From: Maribacter forsetii DSM 18668 | Lineage (GTDB): Bacteria; Bacteroidota; Bacteroidia; Flavobacteriales; Flavobacteriaceae | NCBI RefSeq assembly: GCF_000744105.1 | Contig: NZ_JQLH01000001.1 | Location: 3,632,501-3,696,500, forward strand | DNA: 64,000 nucleotides | Direction of reading: 5' to 3' | Part shown: piece after piece, positions 62,689-64,000 of the stretch | Numbering within the stretch: position 1 is the first letter of the stretch | Layout of the letters: each line of letters starts with the position of its first letter | Program-made: the position numbers and the translations under genes | The notes under the pieces: model-generated | Told to the model about the DNA's origin: nothing | What the model saw: the letters and a program-made list of their open reading frames with translations, nothing else | Database searches by the model: none

Positions 62689-64000
62689 TTAATCAACTAT
62701 ATTCGGCGCTAGCCATCTTTCGGCATCCCCTAATGGTATGCCTTTTCGTTCTGCGAAATCTTTTACCTGATCGTCTTTTATTTTTCCTAACCCAAAATAA
62801 CGTGCTTGCGGATTTCCAAAATAATATCCACTTACAGATGCTGCCGGCCACATAGCCAAACTATCCGTCAGTTCAACACCAATAGTCTCTTTCACTTTTA
62901 AAACATCCCAAATGGTCAATTTCTCTAAATGATCAGGACAAGCAGGGTACCCTGGTGCAGGACGAATTCCCTTGTATGATTCCTTAATTAAATCTTCATT
63001 GCTCAACTCCTCATTTGAAGCATAGCCCCAGTGTTTCAGACGGACTTCTTTATGTAAATATTCCGCAAAGGCTTCTGCCAATCTATCTGCAAGAGCTTTA
63101 ACCATAATGGAATTATAATCATCTAAATCGGCTTCATATTTCGCCGCTAATTCTGCAGTACCAAAACCTGTAGACACACAGAAGCAACCCATATAATCTT
63201 GTTTCCCTGATTCTTTAGGTGCTATAAAATCCGCCAGGGCATAATCTGCCACACCTTCTCTACGCTCCAATTGTTGGCGTAAGGTTCTAAAAGTGTAGCT
63301 CTCTTTCGCTTCGGCTCCGTTCAACGACCCAGTATTCTCATCTAGATTGGAGCTTATGTCAACTAAAATATCGTCATCGTTGACGGAGTTTGCAGGAAAG
63401 AGTCCAAAAATACCTTTTGCCTTTAATTTCTTCTCAGAAATTATCTTGCTCAGCATCTCTTGGGCGTCTGCGAATAAATCTACTGCTTGTTCTCCAACAA
63501 CCTCATCGGTCAATATTGCAGGGTATTTTCCATGCAGTTCCCAACTTCTAAAAAATGGAGTCCAATCTATATATGGTACTAGAATATTTAAATCTAAATC
63601 TTCTATTACTTGAATCCCAAGCTTATTCGGTTTTACGATTCCTGAAGTTTCCCAGTCTATTTTAAACTTATTTCTACGGGCCGCAGAAATCGATTTATAC
63701 GTTTTACTTGATGAGCGATTTAAGAACTTCTCACGAAATATATCGTAATCATCTTTAATGCTTTTCTTATAACCATTAGAAGTTTCTTTCTGCAGTAAAT
63801 CTCCCACTACAGTAACCGCTCTAGAGGCATCATTTACATGAACTACCGCTTCTTTGTATTGTGGATCAATTTTTACCGCAGTATGTGCCTTACTGGTTGT
63901 TGCCCCACCAATTAGCAATGGAATCTTAAAGTCTTTACGTTCCATTTCCTTTGCCAAATGCACCATTTCATCCAAAGAAGGCGTAATCAATCCGCTAAGC
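62689..64000 (-). CDS. metH: Methionine synthase (cobalamin-dependent), C-terminal part, cut by window
   Basis: At least 437 residues of MetH, open to the right window edge; its reading frame continues as LSGLITPSLDEMV, the usual sequence before the B12 region. It contains the end of the cobalamin-binding domain (LLIGGATTSKAHTAVKIDP, HVNDASRAVTVV) and the SAM-binding reactivation domain (RLAEAFAEYLHKEVRLKHWGY, GIRPAPGYPACPDHLEK, AVSGYYFGNPQARYF, VKDFAERKGIPLGDAERWLAPN). In many Bacteroidota the homocysteine-methyltransferase half is a separate gene; the window does not show whether that is so here. Confidence 0.95.
   Translation of the reverse strand, partial: LSGLITPSLDEMVHLAKEMERKDFKIPLLIGGATTSKAHTAVKIDPQYKEAVVHVNDASRAVTVVGDLLQKETSNGYKKSIKDDYDIFREKFLNRSSSKTYKSISAARRNKFKIDWETSGIVKPNKLGIQVIEDLDLNILVPYIDWTPFFRSWELHGKYPAILTDEVVGEQAVDLFADAQEMLSKIISEKKLKAKGIFGLFPANSVNDDDILVDISSNLDENTGSLNGAEAKESYTFRTLRQQLERREGVADYALADFIAPKESGKQDYMGCFCVSTGFGTAELAAKYEADLDDYNSIMVKALADRLAEAFAEYLHKEVRLKHWGYASNEELSNEDLIKESYKGIRPAPGYPACPDHLEKLTIWDVLKVKETIGVELTDSLAMWPAASVSGYYFGNPQARYFGLGKIKDDQVKDFAERKGIPLGDAERWLAPNIVD

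Overview
The window is chromosomal DNA from a member of the Bacteroidota, almost certainly a marine Flavobacteriaceae (a Maribacter/Zobellia-type organism is a guess). Evidence: a 16S rRNA gene of flavobacterial type, promoters of the Bacteroidota form (TTG, 19 bp, TAnnTTTG), no Shine-Dalgarno-like spacing, gliding-motility genes gldB and gldC, a long-tailed FtsZ, and a fused DAHP synthase-chorismate mutase. The DNA is AT-rich.

Layout. 1-1502: 16S rRNA (minus strand, its last ~30 nt beyond the window edge) with two tandem promoters, then tRNA-Arg with its own terminator. 2.7-18.6 kb: a GatB/YqeY-like gene and the complete minus-strand dcw operon (mraZ, rsmH, ftsL-like, ftsI, murE, mraY, murD, ftsW, murG, murC, ftsQ, ftsA, ftsZ), ended by a strong terminator. 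18.9-20.3 kb: an alpha/beta hydrolase and engB. 20.3-21.2 kb: a gene-free block of dispersed repeats. 21.7-26.5 kb: a very AT-rich accessory island with a TIR protein, a two-gene type II Thoeris-like defence system (ThsB TIR-like enzyme plus two-TM Macro effector), an orphan membrane coiled-coil protein and a NERD-domain protein. 26.5-34 kb: DUF2750, a LytS/LytTR-type two-component pair, a metallophosphoesterase, a P-loop kinase, an MtfA-like peptidase, cupin plus truncated haemoglobin, and a transglutaminase-like protein. 34.7-40.4 kb: gldC, gldB, nadE, an atypical response regulator and dnaG. 40.4-44.3 kb: zinc-ribbon protein, an ECF sigma/membrane protein/outer-membrane protein operon, and a polyprenyl diphosphate synthase. 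44.8-50.1 kb: rlmN, queA, and the rsgA-dtd-mazG-aroA operon. 50.2-53.8 kb: two secreted proteins and an OmpA/TSP3 protein. 54-58.1 kb: an aromatic amino acid operon (pheA, aminotransferase, tyrA, aroF-aroQ fusion). 58.3-64 kb: serine hydrolase, GIN lipoprotein, PagL-like protein, metF and the C-terminal half of methionine synthase (cut by the window edge).

The most informative points are: (1) a previously unannotatable 23-codon leader ORF, very rich in Phe, Tyr and Trp codons, followed by a terminator and a visible competing pairing, directly ahead of pheA: a classical transcription attenuator; (2) the type II Thoeris-like locus with an extra TIR protein; (3) a set of intergenic heptanucleotide tandem repeats, several followed by the same small ACGC-TTC-GCGT hairpin and T-run; (4) a family of 120-150 bp palindromic elements with TGTCAGTTCGAGTG ends; (5) DnaG lacking all four zinc ligands and a response regulator with Glu in place of the phospho-acceptor Asp.
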